From Euborellia annulipes (lineage: Eukaryota > Arthropoda > Insecta > Dermaptera > Anisolabididae), in assembly GCA_023213315.1 (NCBI GenBank), contig JAKCPI010001597.1, forward strand, positions 1 through 64,000: DNA of 64,000 nt. The letters run 5' to 3'. Below are positions 1-11,770 of the stretch, piece by piece. Under the pieces are notes generated by a model. It searched no databases and was not told where the DNA came from. It saw only the letters and a list, made by a program, of their open reading frames with translations. The position numbers and the translations under genes are program-made. Position 1 is the first letter of the stretch, and every line of letters begins with the position of its first letter.

Positions 1-3000
1 GAGAAATGCCACGTCACGATTGAAATAACAGAGCTACGGTTTAGCCCATAGCGTCCAAAAAATCAAATTTAATTCTGAATCTGACCCACTAATTAAATCT
101 GAAATTAGATATTTAATTAACAAACTGGAATTGCGATTTCTCGAATTTTGAAGGGGGCGTTTTAGGGGGGACCGCATGTTTCGAAATAATTATCACCATT
201 GGATTCCCACGGTTGGTCATAGAGTCCAAATCCGTCGAGTTCACGATTTTGATGAAATTTTTTTAACGAGAAGCAGATAAATTATAAAACTGTTTCTTGA
301 ATATCTCAAGCAACTAAGCCTAGCGCGATGATTATGGGCATACTTTAGAGAGATTCTGCTCTTTCTGATAGCCCATCCAGCTTTCCAAATAACCTGCATT
401 TGCGGGAGAAAATGCCACGTCACAATTGAAATAACAAAAACTAGGTGATTGTGTATAAGCGTCAAAAAATCCAAATTTAATTCTGAATCTGACACACTAA
501 TTAAATCTGAAATTATTTAATTAAAAGAGCTGATTGCGATTTCTCCATTTAGAAAGAAGTTTGGGGGGACCGCATGATTCGAAATAATTATCACCATTGG
601 ACTCACACGGTTAGTCTGTGAGTCCAAATCCGTCAGTTCTACGATTTTGATGAATTTTTTTTTTAACTTTGAAGCAGATGAATTATAAAACTGTTTCATG
701 AATATCTCCGCACCCAAATGACCTAGCGCGATGATTATGGGCGCAAACTTCAGAGGAGATTCTGTTCTTTCTGATAGCCCATCGAAAAGCTTTCCAAATA
801 ACCTGCAATTGAGAGAAAATGCCACGTCACGATTGAAATAACAGAACTACGGTGTAGCCCTTAAGCGTCCAAAAATCAAATTTAATTCTGAATCTGACCC
901 TAATTAAATCTGAAATTAGATATTTAATTCACCAGAGCTGATTGCGAATTATTCTAATTTGAGGGGGTTTAGGGGGGGACCTTGTGTTTTCAAAATAATT
1001 ATCACCATTGGACTCACGGTTGGTCGCTAGTCAATCGTCGAGTTCACGATTTTGATGAAAATTTTTTTTAACTGCAGAAGCGAATAAATTATAAAACTGT
1101 TTCTTGAATATCTCCGCAACCAAATGACCTAATGCGATGATTATGGGCGCAAACTTTAAAGGAGATTCTGCTCTTTCTGATACACCAATATCCGCTTTCC
1201 AAATAACCTGCAATTGAGGAGAAAATGCCACGTCACGATTGAAATAACAAGAGCTGGTGTAGCCCATGAGGATCCAAAAATCAAATTTAATTCTGAATCT
1301 GACACATTAATTAAATCTGAAATTAGATATTTAATTAACAGAGCTGGTCCCTTGATCTACTCGAAGTTTTGAAGGAGGGGTTTAGGGGGGACCGCATGTT
1401 TTCGAAATAATTATCACCATTGGACTCAGTTGGTCCCCTTAGTTCAAATCGTCAAAGTTCTGATTTAGTTGGCATTTTTTTTTAACTGCGAAGCAAGATA
1501 AAATTATAAAAAGTGTTTCTTGAATATCTCCGCAACAAATGACCTAGCGCGATGATTATGGGCGCAAACTTCACAAGAGATTCCTGTTCTTTCTGATAGC
1601 CCATCCAGCTTTTCCAAATAACCTGCAATTGAGGTACTGAAAATGCCACGTCACATTTGAAATAACCAGAGCTACGGTGTAGCCCATAAGCGTCCAAAAA
1701 TCAAAATTTAATTCTGAATCTGACCCACTAATTAAATCTGGAAATTAGATATTTAATTAACTTATCCGATTGCGATTTCTCGAATTTTTAAGGGGGGTTT
1801 TAGGGGGACCGCATGTTTCGAAATAATTATCACCATTGGACTCACGTTGAAGTCATAGAGTCCCAAATGCATCAAGTTCCCAAATTTTGATGAAATTTTT
1901 TTAACTGCGAAGCAGATAAATTTATAAAACTGTTTCTTGAATATCTCCGCAACCAAATGAACCTAGCGCGATATGATTTATGGGCCTCAGCTTCACGGGG
2001 AGAGATTCCCTGTTCTTTCTGATAGCCGATCCAGCTTCCCAAATAACCCCTGCAATTGAGGGAGAAAATGTCACGTCACGATTGAAATAACAGAACTACG
2101 GTGTAGCTACAAGCGGCCAAAAAATCAAATTTAATTCTGAATCTGACCCACTTATTAAACTCAAAATTAGATATTTAAATTAACAGAGCTGATTGCGATT
2201 TCTCGAATTTTGAAGGGGTTTTAGGGGGACCGCATGTTTCAAAATAATTATCACCATTGGACTCACGGTTGGTCATAGAGTCCAAATCCGTCAGTTCACG
2301 ATTTTGATGAAAATTTTTTTTTTAACTGCAGAAAGCAGGTAAATTCTCGAAAAATGTTTCTTGAATATCTCCACAACCAAATGACCTAGCGCGATGATTC
2401 TTGGGCGCAAACTTTAGAGAGATTCTGCTCTTTCTGATAGCCCATCCAAAGCACCAAAATAACCTGCAATTGAGGGAGAAAATGCCACGTCACGATTGAA
2501 ATAACAGAGCTACCCCGGTGTAGCCCATAAGCGTCAAAAATCATGATTTAATTGAATTGACCCACTTCATTACATCTGAAATTAGATATTTAATTAACAA
2601 ACTGATTGCGATTTCTCGAATTTTGAAGGGGGGGGTTATAGGGGGGGGACCGCATGTTTCGAAATAATTATCACCATTGGACTCACGGTTGGTCATAGAG
2701 TCCAAATCCGTCGAGTTCACGATTTTGATGAAAATTTTTTTTAACTGCGAAGCAGATAAATTATAAAAAAGATGTTTCTTGAATATCTCCGCAACCAAAT
2801 GACCTAGCGCGATGATTATGGGCGCAAACTTTAGAGGAGATTCTGCTCTTTCTGATAGCCCATCCAGCTTTCCAAATAACCTGCACATTCAGGGAGAAAA
2901 TGCCACGTCACGATTGAAATAACAGAGCTACGGTGTAGCCCATAAGCGTCCAAAAATCAAATTTAATTCTGAATCTGTCCCACTAATTAAATCTGAAATT

Positions 3001-4887
3001 AGATATTTAATTAACAGAGCTGATTGCGATTTCTCGAATTTTGAAGGGGGGTTTAGGGGGGACCTCTTGTTTCGAAATAATTATCACCATTGGACTCAAG
3101 GTTGGTCATAGAGTCCAAATCCGTCGGAGTTCACGATTTTGATGAAATTTTTTTTTAACTGCGAAGTAGATAAATTATAAAAGTTTTCTTGAATATCTCC
3201 GCAACCAAATGACCCTAGCGCGATAATTATGGGCGCAAACTTTATAGGAGATTCTGCTCTTTCTGATAGCCCCATCAACTTTTCCAAATAACCTGCAATT
3301 GAGGGAGAAAATGCCACGTCACGATTGAAATAAAGAGCTACGGTGTTTGCCATAAGCGTCCAAAAATCAAATTTAATTCTGAATCTGACACACTAATTAA
3401 ATCTGAAATTAGATATTTAATTAACCGAGCTGATTGCGATTTCTCAATTTTGAAGGGGGGTTTTTAGGGGGACCGCATGTTTCGAAATAGTTATCACCAT
3501 TAGACTCACGGTTGGTCATGGAGTCCAAATCCGTCGAGTTCACGATTTTGATGAAAATTTTTTTTTTAACTGCGAAGCGAATAAATTATAAAACTGTTTC
3601 TTGAATATCACCGTAACATATGAGCCTAGCGCGATGTTTATGGGCGCAAACTTTAAAGGAGATTCTGCTCTTTCAGGTAGCCCATCCAGCTTTCCAAATA
3701 ACCTGCATTTGAGGGAGAAAATGCCACGTCACGATTGAAATAACGGAGCCACGGTTTAGCCCATAAGCGTCCAAAAATCAAATTTAATTCTGAATCTGAC
3801 CCACTAATTAAATCTGAAATTAAGATATTTAATTAACAGAGCTGATTGCGATTTTTCTAATTTTGAAGGGGGCGTTTTAGGGGGACCGCATGTTTCGAAA
3901 TAATTATCACCATTGGATTCACGGTTGGTCATAGAGTCCAAATCCGTCGAGTTCTGCGATTTTGATGAAATTTTTTTTTTTAACTGCAGAAGCGATAGAA
4001 TTATAAAACTGTTTCTTGAATATCTCCGCAACCAAATGACCTAGCGCGATGATTGTGGGCGCAAACTTTAGAGGAGATTCTGCTCTTTCTGATAGCCCAT
4101 CCAGCTTTTCCAAATAGCCTGCATTTACGGGAGAAAATGGCACGTCTGAATTGAAATAACCGAGAGCTACGGTGTGAAGCCACCAAGCGTCAAAAAATCA
4201 AATTTAATTCCTGAATCTGACACACTAATTAAATCTGAAATTAGAATATTTAAATTAAAAGAGGCTGAGTTGCGATTTCTCGAATTTTGAGGGGGGTTTT
4301 AGGGGGGACCGCATGATTCAGAAATAATTATCACCTTGGACTCACGGTTGGTCATAGAGTCCAAATCCGTCAGTTCACGATTTTGATGAATTTTTTTTTA
4401 CTGTGAAGCGGATAGAATTATAAAACTGTTTCTTGAATATCTCCGCACCCATAATGATCTAGTGCGGTGATTGTAATTTGCGCAAACTTCAAGAGGAGAT
4501 TCTGTTCTTTCATGTAGCCCATCCAGCTTTCCAAATAACCTGAATTGAGGGGAGAAAATGCCACGTCACGATTGAAATAACAGAACTTTACAGTTCTAAC
4601 CCCATAAGCGTCCAAAATAAAAATTTAATTCTGAATCTGACCCACTAATTAAATCAAACAATTAAGATATTTAATTAACAGAGCTGATTGCGATTTCTCG
4701 AATTTTGAAGGGGTTTTAGGGGGGACCGCATGTTTTCGAAATAATTATCACCATTGGACTCACGGTTGGTCATAGAGTCAAATCCGTCAAGTTCACGATT
4801 TTGATGAAAATTTTTTTTTAACTGCGAAGCAGATAAATTATAAAACTGTTTCTTGAATATCTCCGCAACCAAATGACCTAGCGCGAT
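1..4887. repeat. satellite array, about 12 tandem monomers of ~405-424 bp
   Basis: The phrase GAGAAAATGCCACGTCACG recurs near 1, 406, 813, 1219, 1638, 2062, 2476, 2894, 3305, 3715, 4131 and 4552, so the period drifts between about 405 and 424 bp. The last unit stops after about 336 bp at 4887. Each monomer also carries a G-run followed by ACCGCATGTTTCG, and a short imperfect hairpin TTGGACTC/GAGTCCAA. Monomers differ mostly by 1-4 base indels. The array begins at the window edge, so its true length is unknown. Small minus-strand reading frames within it are frame artefacts of the repeat. Confidence 0.97.
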
Positions 4888-4907
4888 TAATTAATTGTTT
4901 GATTACG

Positions 4908-4997
4908 TACAGTTTGTATACTCGTAGAAATATTTCAAAATATATCTATACTCGTAGAAATATTTCAAAAAATATATCTACGAGTATACAAACTGAA
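4908..4997. repeat. hairpin next to the satellite edge
   Basis: CAGTTTGTATACTCGTAGA (4910-4928) is the reverse complement of the segment at 4977-4995. The loop holds a second copy of TATACTCGTAGAAATATTTC. It sits just outside the last satellite monomer. Confidence 0.8.
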
Positions 4998-5257
4998 CCA
5001 AATCAATTAAATATCTTTTGGCCAAATTTTAGTACCTATTTGTAAGTAAATTTTAAGAAAAAAAATGTTTGCCCTCCCCAAATGACGTCACTGAATCGGA
5101 ATCAGTAATAAAAAAAAATCGATATTTTGAACTTTATTAGTAAATCGCCTCACTTGAAAATTTAGCCCAGGGAAGATTTGGTACCTTTGATGTGGACGGT
5201 CACATATAATATAAATAGGGGGATTGACTTCCCCGAGACTTTCTCGTATATTCTTTT

Positions 5258-5578
5258 GGAATTACGCTGGGTGTGTGTGTGAACACGATTGCTTAAAAAC
5301 CAAAGCAGCTAGATCGATGAAATTTGGTATATGCTCTTTGCACTAAAATTGTAGATTTCTATCAACTTTTGGAGTAAATACATCACTTGGAAGTAGTACT
5401 TTACTTAAAAAGTTTTTTCAAAAATTTTGAAATTTTCAATTTTTTTGTTATATTATGGTAAAATAGAGTATTTTTTATTGTCTTATCATAATTATGTCTG
5501 TATCATAATTATGTCTGTCTAAATTTCCGCAGATAAGAGAAAGTTGTATGCTGAGCGACCAGTCACACCAGATTTTTT
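5258..5578. repeat. dispersed repeat R4 joined to an R1 end fragment
   Basis: 5258-5470 (GTGTGTGAACACGATTGCTT and following) is repeated at 24068-24250. 5530-5578 is the minus-strand hairpin end of R1 (AAGAGAAAGTTGTATGCTG, then CAGTCACACCAGATTTTT). R4 may be an R1 relative with a different middle. Confidence 0.65.
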
Positions 5579-6445
5579 TAAAAGAAATTCATCTTCATTA
5601 AAAAAATTTATGAAGAAAAAAAAAAAAAACATTTTAATTAAGAGACTGTATATTTAATTTGAAAATGAGAAAAAAGAATGTTTCTTTATATATATATACG
5701 TACATATATTTTATTTATTTATTTATATATTCTTTGAGAGAATTTTAATTTGATTATGCCTGGAATATTAATTAGACTAATCTTCACAAAAAAGAGTTTC
5801 ACTTATAATTGAAACAAATTTTATACTTTATTAATAAAAAAAAAAAAGAAAAAAAAGTTAATCAAAAGACGGATAATATTAAAAAAGTTTGAATGCATTA
5901 TATTAAAAAAATTTAATATTAAACAAACTACTGCCCAAGCCAAGCTAGCTCAAATTCGCGGCTCAATTTGGAATCTCGCTCTAACAAAAAGAAAAGAAAG
6001 AAAGAGAAGTAGATAAAAATCTATGTTAAAAAAAAAAAAGACTGGCCTTTCCTCTTAAGCGAAGCCCTTCCTGGTCGGGGTGATTTAGAGGCTGCTGGCC
6101 CCATTCAACTTTTATCTGCCGTAAAGGAGCACAGCCTGCATAAATGCCAAGTGGAAGGGGGTGGGGGATGAGACACTCAACGTTCCATCTTCAACCAAGA
6201 GAGATGAATTAAAAGATTCATCTACATTTGTTTATTTTACATCTTTTACCTACTGTGTATATTTAACAAGGTATTAAAAAAATGTCTGCAAGTTTGTTAT
6301 TATTTTTCATTAAAAAAAAAGGGAAAACTGAGGGGAGGAATTTTGAAATGATGATTATTTAAAATCTAGTTGCAACTAGCCTGGATTTGCTTGCAAAAAA
6401 AGTAAGCAAAATAAGTGAAAAAGATGATAATATATGAGTTGGTTT
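5579..6445. other. AT-rich stretch without recognised feature
   Basis: Mostly A/T homopolymers. 6045-6190 is clearly more GC-rich than its surroundings, but no frame stays open on either strand and no family is recognised. It could be an old repeat or a non-coding exon. Confidence 0.5.
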
Positions 6446-6681
6446 CAGAGGATGATTTGATGGGAGAAATAAAACAGCAAAAATTTTCAGTAATCGCCTT
6501 ATACCATATAATTTGCAAATATTTCGGCTTAAGTTTTAAGACACCAGACAAAGGTTTGCCAAAGATCTATATCTTGCACTGAAGATGGCCAGGCGTTAGG
6601 CCAGCCGAAATATTAACAAATTATTTGGTATAAGGCGATTCCTGAAAATTTTTGCTGTTTTATTTCTCCTAAATCGAATCA
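6446..6681. repeat. palindromic element with hammerhead-like motif
   Basis: The arm at about 6446-6537 is the inverse of 6600-6681; both hold AAAACAGCAAAAATTTTCAG and ATCGCCTTATACCA or complements. On the plus strand, CTGAAGA (6589-6595), a GC-rich hairpin and GAAA (6607-6610) lie in hammerhead order. Stem I pairing is poor in this copy, so it is probably inactive. Confidence 0.6.
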
Positions 6682-6719
6682 TTAGTGAAAAAGATTAACG
6701 AAAAAAAAAAATATGGTGA

Positions 6720-7060
6720 AACTAAATTATTTAGGCGGAGCCTTGAACTTAGGCAACCAAAATGCTTAGCCGTTGGAATTTTTTTTTTTTCATTTTAGGG
6801 CTTTTTCGGCATCGAAGGCTAATTAGACTCCAGCAAGAAAGAAAAAAATTAATGGTTTAAAATTTGATATTTAAGTTATGTGTACCCCCTGGCACCCAAC
6901 ACTTAGCTTTTGAATAAAATCGGCCAAAGATTACTAATACTTTATTGATGGACCTTTTCAGTTTTTAGCGATTTTTTTAAAATCCGTTGTAACGATTTAG
7001 ATTAAAACACATGATATTCGAATGTGCTTGCCACACCATATTTTTTAGTTTCCGATAGTA
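6720..7060 (-). repeat. repeat fragments, mainly internal part of R1
   Basis: 6855-7010 matches the middle of minus-strand R1 copies (AAATTTGATATTTAAGTTA, then CTTTTGAATAAAATCGGCCA). 6720-6770 resembles the end of the fold-back family seen at 37985 and 51369 (GAGCCTTGAACTTAGGCAACC-like). Confidence 0.55.
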
Positions 7061-7208
7061 TATTAAAGGCGATTAGCTGAGGAGGATACAGCTGTCTATA
7101 TATAATCGTGAGTTGAAGATATCTCGAGTTCAAATCTACTTCAAGGCAAACTTTTTTTGAAATGCCTCTTCCTGAGGAAGGAATGAAGAACCCATCACAG
7201 TATTATTG

Positions 7209-7340
7209 CCAAGAAATTTACTAAGAGTAACCAGATGGTATAGAAGACCAGCACGCTAGCAAATACACCAAGGCCAAGGACAGGCACACAAGGCAGACCC
7301 TTAAAACGTGTATTTTCATCAAAATCTCGTTTTGCACTCG
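7209..7340 (-). repeat. SINE-1 head fragment followed by R1 fragment
   Basis: The minus strand reads GCCTTGGTGTATTTGCTAGC and continues to CTATACCATCTGG, the tRNA-like head of SINE-1. It is followed at about 7297-7345 by R1 sequence (AAAACGTGTAT, CATCAAAATCTCG). Confidence 0.55.
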
Positions 7341-8307
7341 ATCGTAATATTTATTAATAAGAAGCAGATTGCCTATGTTCAAGGAAAATAATTTTTCAAG
7401 ACTAGTGCTTAGATCGGCAGAAAAATTTAATATTAATAATAGAGCCGTACTAATCTAGTATTTTATTATAAAATGAAAAATAAATATTAATAATAGTTTA
7501 AAAAAGTAATTTTAAAATAGTATCATAATTTTAAATTTAGAAGATGAATTTCTTAAATATCTTCTTTTTTTTCATTATATTTTATTAATCAAGTAATAAA
7601 TTTTTTAATATAAATAAAAAATAAGTATTTTTTATGATCCCATGTAGAGTAGTTGTTGAAAAGTTAATAATATAATAATTGTATTCCCTGAAGATATAAA
7701 ATAAAATTTAATTTTAAATCTAGCGTTGACAGGGGAGATTAAATTGAACTTTTTTTTTTTTTAATTCAATGTCATTCAACTGGGAAATAACTCAACACTT
7801 AAGGTATACAAAGACTTATTTAAAATTTAAATCAGATTCGAATAAGATTTTCTTATTATATATATTTTTTTTAGGTTAAATAATGATAAAGAGATTTTTT
7901 TTTCAAACAGGTGGAAAATATACATTTGTAACAATGAGTTTAAAGATTAACTAAGAGAAAAAGAAAATATATTTATATCTTGGGAAAATTATTATTTAGC
8001 CCTATTATTATTTTAGAGGGTCCGAATTACGTTAACCGAAAGTAGTAGCTGGGTCAAAATTTTTTTTTTTTTTCAAATATTTTTTTATTAGCAATTTTTT
8101 TTGGTACATTATGATAAATTAAAAAAAAATTTTATTCTTATTTTTTTTTTTTTTTTCGAAAAAAAGTTTAAGAAGATAATCAATAAAAAAAGGCCCCTTG
8201 ATACAATTTTGAAAAAAAAAATAATCAAGAATCCAATAAGTATGAATAAAATAATTCTTTCTCGCATTTTTAAGATAATCACGTATTTTGTAAGAAAAAA
8301 GCAATTG
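7341..8307. other. AT-rich stretch without recognised feature
   Basis: Dominated by poly-A/T and simple AT motifs. No coding potential, RNA gene or dispersed repeat recognised. Confidence 0.6.
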
Positions 8308-8488
8308 CAGCTAGATTTATTTCGTTTATTAAGGCATTTCAAGCCGACGTTTCGGCCAGATATACGACCATCTTCAGGGCTGAAGTATGTCAAAAAAATT
8401 TGTTGACACACTTCAGCTCTGAAGATGGTCGTATATCTGGCCGAAACGTCGGCTTGAAGCGCCTTAATAAACGAAATAAATCTAGCTG
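8308..8488. repeat. palindromic element with hammerhead-ribozyme-like core in each arm
   Basis: The two ~90-bp arms (8308-8398 and 8401-8488) are inverted copies ending in CAGCTAGATTTATTTCG. Minus strand 8384-8338 and plus strand 8412-8458 each read: stem I 5' half TTCAGCC/T, CTGAAGA, one extra T, stem II GGTC/GGCC with loop GTATATCT, GAAAC, GTC, then stem I 3' half GGCTTGAA. Stem I pairs for at least 4 bp, and GTC is a classic cleavage triplet. Stem III is only AC/GU with no loop, so cleavage would probably need a dimer. The outer sequence TTAATAAACGAAATAAA holds an AATAAA-like signal. Confidence 0.7.
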
Positions 8489-8635
8489 TATTTGACCTTT
8501 TCTTCATTCCTCACTACAAGATCTACTCAGCTATCCGCCTCGCTCTAGTCACGTATTTGTAAGATATACAAGAAAGTCTAGGGAAAGTCAATTTTTGAAG
8601 ATATTAAATAATTAACTAGTTAAAAATTAAAAGTT

Positions 8636-8713
8636 TAGCCTACTTTGCCTAAGTTGCCGAAAAGACTTGTGTCTGTGTGAATGAGAAAAAAGTGTGAATG
8701 TTAAAAAAAAATC
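8636..8713 (+). repeat. SINE-1 3' fragment
   Basis: TTGCCGAAAAGACTTGTG, then GAATGAGAAAAAAGTGTGAA and an A-run, matches the tail of the complete SINE-1 at 44813-45080. The tRNA-like head is absent. Confidence 0.75.
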
Positions 8714-8801
8714 AAGGCGAGCACGGGGGTCCAGGGAGAACAGCTCCCTGACTAGACGAAAAACCGAGCTAGTAGATATATAATAAAACCTATTTAAAAA
8801 A

Positions 8802-9262
8802 ATTCTGGTGTGACTGGTAGCACAGCACACAACTTTCTCTTACCCTTCGGCAAGAGAAAGTTGTGTACTGTGCTTGTCACCAGATTTTTTTGTGTTGAGA
8901 TATATTTAGTTTCCGACAGTAGGGTACATTTGAATTCAAGATGTAAAATTTATAAGTATGGGAAAATATTTATATTTTGTTACCATGGCAACCATTTCTC
9001 CTATCTTTTCTATGGAGTACAAGAGTAAAGTGGTCTTCAGAAGATTTCAATCAGCAAAATGAGAATATGCATTTTAAAGAGCATCTAAAAAATATTTTAT
9101 TTTTGAATAAAAAAAAACCGCTGGAGCGAATTTTGAGAAAATCGAAAAAAACTGAAAAAGTGCATCAGTAAAGTACTAGTAATCGTTGGCCGATTTTGTT
9201 CAAAAGCTTCGTGTTACGTCCGATGGGGGTGCCTAACTTAAATATAAAATTCATATATAAAA
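8802..9262 (+). repeat. R1 repeat, 5' half
   Basis: Begins with the R1 end hairpin (CTGGTGTGAC, ACAACTTTCTCTTACC, GTGCTTGTCAC, CAGATTTTT) and runs through TTACCATGGCAACCATTTCT to the GGGGGTGCCTAACTTAAA motif, where it breaks. Confidence 0.9.
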
Positions 9263-9354
9263 TACTGTTAGCAACCACATAAAAAAAAGATTATATTTAT
9301 TACGAAATAAACAAGCAGATTAAATTCACCTCGTGGAAAAAAAAAATTACATTT

Positions 9355-9730
9355 GATTTTGAAAAAGAGAATCTAAAAAATAATTGATTTTTGAATTTAA
9401 AAAAAAAATCGTTGGAGACAAATTTAGAGAAAATCGAAAAAAACTGAAAAAGTGCATCAGTAAAGTACTAGTACTCTTTGGTCGATTTTGTTCAAAAGCT
9501 TCGTGTCACGTCCCAGGGGGGTGCCTAACTTAAATATATAATTTCAACCTTCTAGCTCTTTTCGTTCTTGAGATATTTTGTTCACAGACAGACAGAACCA
9601 CTTTTTTGGATTCAGGGGACCTCAAAACGTGTATATCCATCAAAATCTCGACATCGAATCTTTGACATGAATCCAATATTTTCTCTCTATATATATTAAC
9701 ATATATATAGAGGTAAGAGAAAGTAAAAAA
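9355..9730 (+). repeat. R1 repeat, 3' half
   Basis: Restarts in the R1 middle (AGAATCTAAAAAATAATTGA), repeats the TCAGTAAAGTACTAGTACTC block and finishes with the R1 3' hairpin, ending GAGGTAAGAGAAAGT. With 8802-9262 it forms an overlapping broken pair. Confidence 0.88.
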
Positions 9731-10439
9731 AGGAAAGATAATTTCTAAATAAATTTATTTCGCGAAAGAGGGTGAATTCAAGCAAAGAAGAAAGAACGAG
9801 AGAGAAAGAGAGATGAAGAAGAAAGAAAAGAAAGCATTGTCAATTATCAAGCTCATTTCTTTTCCAAACAAATGAGATATTCTCTACTACATCCAAAGAA
9901 TTCAAGATATTTTTATTATTTTTACAGGCATGTCAAGTACAGAGCTAAAAAAGGAAAAGTTATATAAAGCGATCATAAAACAATGTTAATCGCCTAAGGA
10001 AAATTTTTAATTTCTTTTTATCAGAGATATTTTTTTTTTTTTTTGTGTTTGTTTAGAGAAAAGATAAGAAAGTGAGTGCCTCTCACTCTCCACTTTAAAA
10101 CTCGGGCAACAACAAAATATTTATATCTTTTTTTTTTTTTTTGATAACATGAAGGAAAAACAATAAAGCAAGAGAGTACCGTATAGCGATAATTCTATTT
10201 CAAAAGTTTTTCTAAGTTTTTTTTTTTTTTAGGAAGAGAAACAAAACAAGTAGGGCTGCATTCTAAAAGATGAACAACGAATTATGACTCTTCCCTTATT
10301 GAATATATATCCCCTTATTATTATTAAAAAAAAAAAAAGATTAATCAATATGAATTGGGCAGATTTTCCCAAAGTTTTGGTAGTTAGGCTTTTACAGTTA
10401 TCAACAATAAGACTTGCTGACGACACCAAAAAATGTAGT
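9731..10439. other. purine-rich and AT-rich stretch
   Basis: 9780-9840 is GA-rich; the rest is poly-T/A. No gene or recognised repeat. Confidence 0.55.
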
Positions 10440-10447
10440 TTGACAAG

Positions 10448-10686
10448 CATAGGCGTAGCCAGGGGGGTTGGGGGTTCAACCCCCCCCCCCCCATGGGACC
10501 CAAGCCATGACTAGATATTTAAGCTCTATAAGAGTAAGAGAAAGTAAAACATAATAATTTACTCAAGCTAAAAAAAAAAAAAAAAAAAAAGATTTATAAG
10601 TATCCTAAAATAATCTTAAATTTTTCAAATTTTTAAAAAAAATTTTCTTGAACCCCCCCCAACAAAAATTTCTGGCTACGCCAATG
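10448..10686. mobile_element. hAT-like MITE
   Basis: The ends CATAGGCGTAGCCAG and CTGGCTACGCCAATG form ~15-bp terminal inverted repeats followed by G-runs or C-runs. Flanks TTGACAAG (10440-10447) and GTGACAAG (10687-10694) give an 8-bp target duplication with one mismatch, as in the hAT superfamily. No transposase. A related copy lies at 53443-53842. Confidence 0.75.
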
Positions 10687-10860
10687 GTGACAAGCACAGA
10701 ATACAACTTTCAATTGCAGATGCCTCTTTTGCCTAAGCGTCAGGGGTTCGCATCCCGTCACATGCGACAAAAATTTGTTTCAATTGAATTGGCTACCAAG
10801 CAATTTAGACGGGGTCTTTATAGTCTCCAATGCCGAAGAAGCCTAATTAACTCTCTCTGA
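10687..10860 (+). repeat. R1 fragment and tRNA-like sequence
   Basis: 10688-10720 (TGACAAGCACAGAATACAAC) is the R1 end, broken by the MITE. 10725-10775 has a B-box-like GGGGTTCGCATCCCGTC, suggesting a SINE fragment. Confidence 0.5.
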
Positions 10861-11169
10861 AGAAATAATCGAAATCCTATTCACATTATTAAAGATGGAG
10901 TTTGTCATTTGGGCTGCCTATCTCCCAGCTAAGAAAAAAATGATCGAACTTTATATCTAACAACCTGTAAGTCAAAGTTTGGCACCCACCCCACTAAATT
11001 CTTCCGAAAATAATAAAAACATTATTATGAAATATTATAATATTTATAAACAAACCAAGACTTAAGATGTATAAATTTTTTATTTGCCCCTCTAAAGTAG
11101 GCAACCAAATTTTCAGACTTATAATCGATTAATTACTTTAAAATGGACCACGCAAACATGTTTAGTTAT

Positions 11170-11770
11170 CAATTTTACTTTCTCTTAGATACCCCTATGG
11201 GACGTGACGCTTTTGAACAAAATCAGCCAAAGAGTAATAGTACTTTACTGATGCACTTTTTCAGTTTTTTCGATATTCCCAAAATTCGCTCCAACGATTT
11301 TGATTAAAATTCAAAAATCAATTATTTTTTTGATGCTCTTTAAAATGTATATTCTCATTTTGCCGTTGAAATCTTTTGAAGCACACTTTACTATTGTACT
11401 TCATAGGAAAGATAGAAGAAATGGTTGCCATGGCAACAAAATACGTATAAATATTTGTCTAGATTTATAAATTTTAATATGCCCCCGGGGGTGGGGGGGT
11501 GGGGGGGGGGCCCCCCCCTCTCCCCCCCCCCGCGGTTGGGCGGGCGGGCCGCCGGTTGTTTTTTTTTCATTTATTTGACTACATGCTTAAAAAAAAAAAA
11601 AGGACCCCCCCCACAAAAAATATTTTTTATAACAATGTTTTTTTAAAAAAATTTTTGGGGGGGGGGGGTGGAGAAAAGGGGTGGGTGAGGGGGGGGGAGG
11701 GGAAAAAAGTGAGAATGTTTAAAAAAAAAAAAAATTTTAATATATCGGCGGAAACTAACATATGAAGACA
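11170..11770 (-). repeat. R1 repeat interrupted by a SINE
   Basis: 11176-11480 and 11734-11770 together form a minus-strand R1 part (TCTTAGATACCCCTATGGGA, TGGTTGCCATGGCAACAAAA, then GGAAACTAACATATG). The two halves are separated by the insertion 11481-11733. Confidence 0.8.
11481..11733 (+). mobile_element. SINE-1 copy with homopolymer-scrambled body
   Basis: A 10-bp target duplication ATTTTAATAT (11471-11480 and 11734-11743) brackets the insert. Its 3' end AAAAAAGTGAGAATGTTTAA plus an A-tail matches the SINE-1 tail. The head and body are replaced by long G, C, T and A runs, so the tRNA promoter boxes are unrecognisable. Confidence 0.65.

Noticed and set aside
241..4872. Many minus-strand frames of 60-115 codons in the first 5 kb as a gene family
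   Set aside because: They repeat with the satellite period, differ by frame-changing indels and have no recognisable domain; they are readings of the satellite.
6045..6190. GC-richer patch as the missing C-terminal lipase exon
   Set aside because: No frame on the minus strand gives lipase-like blocks and stops occur in all frames.
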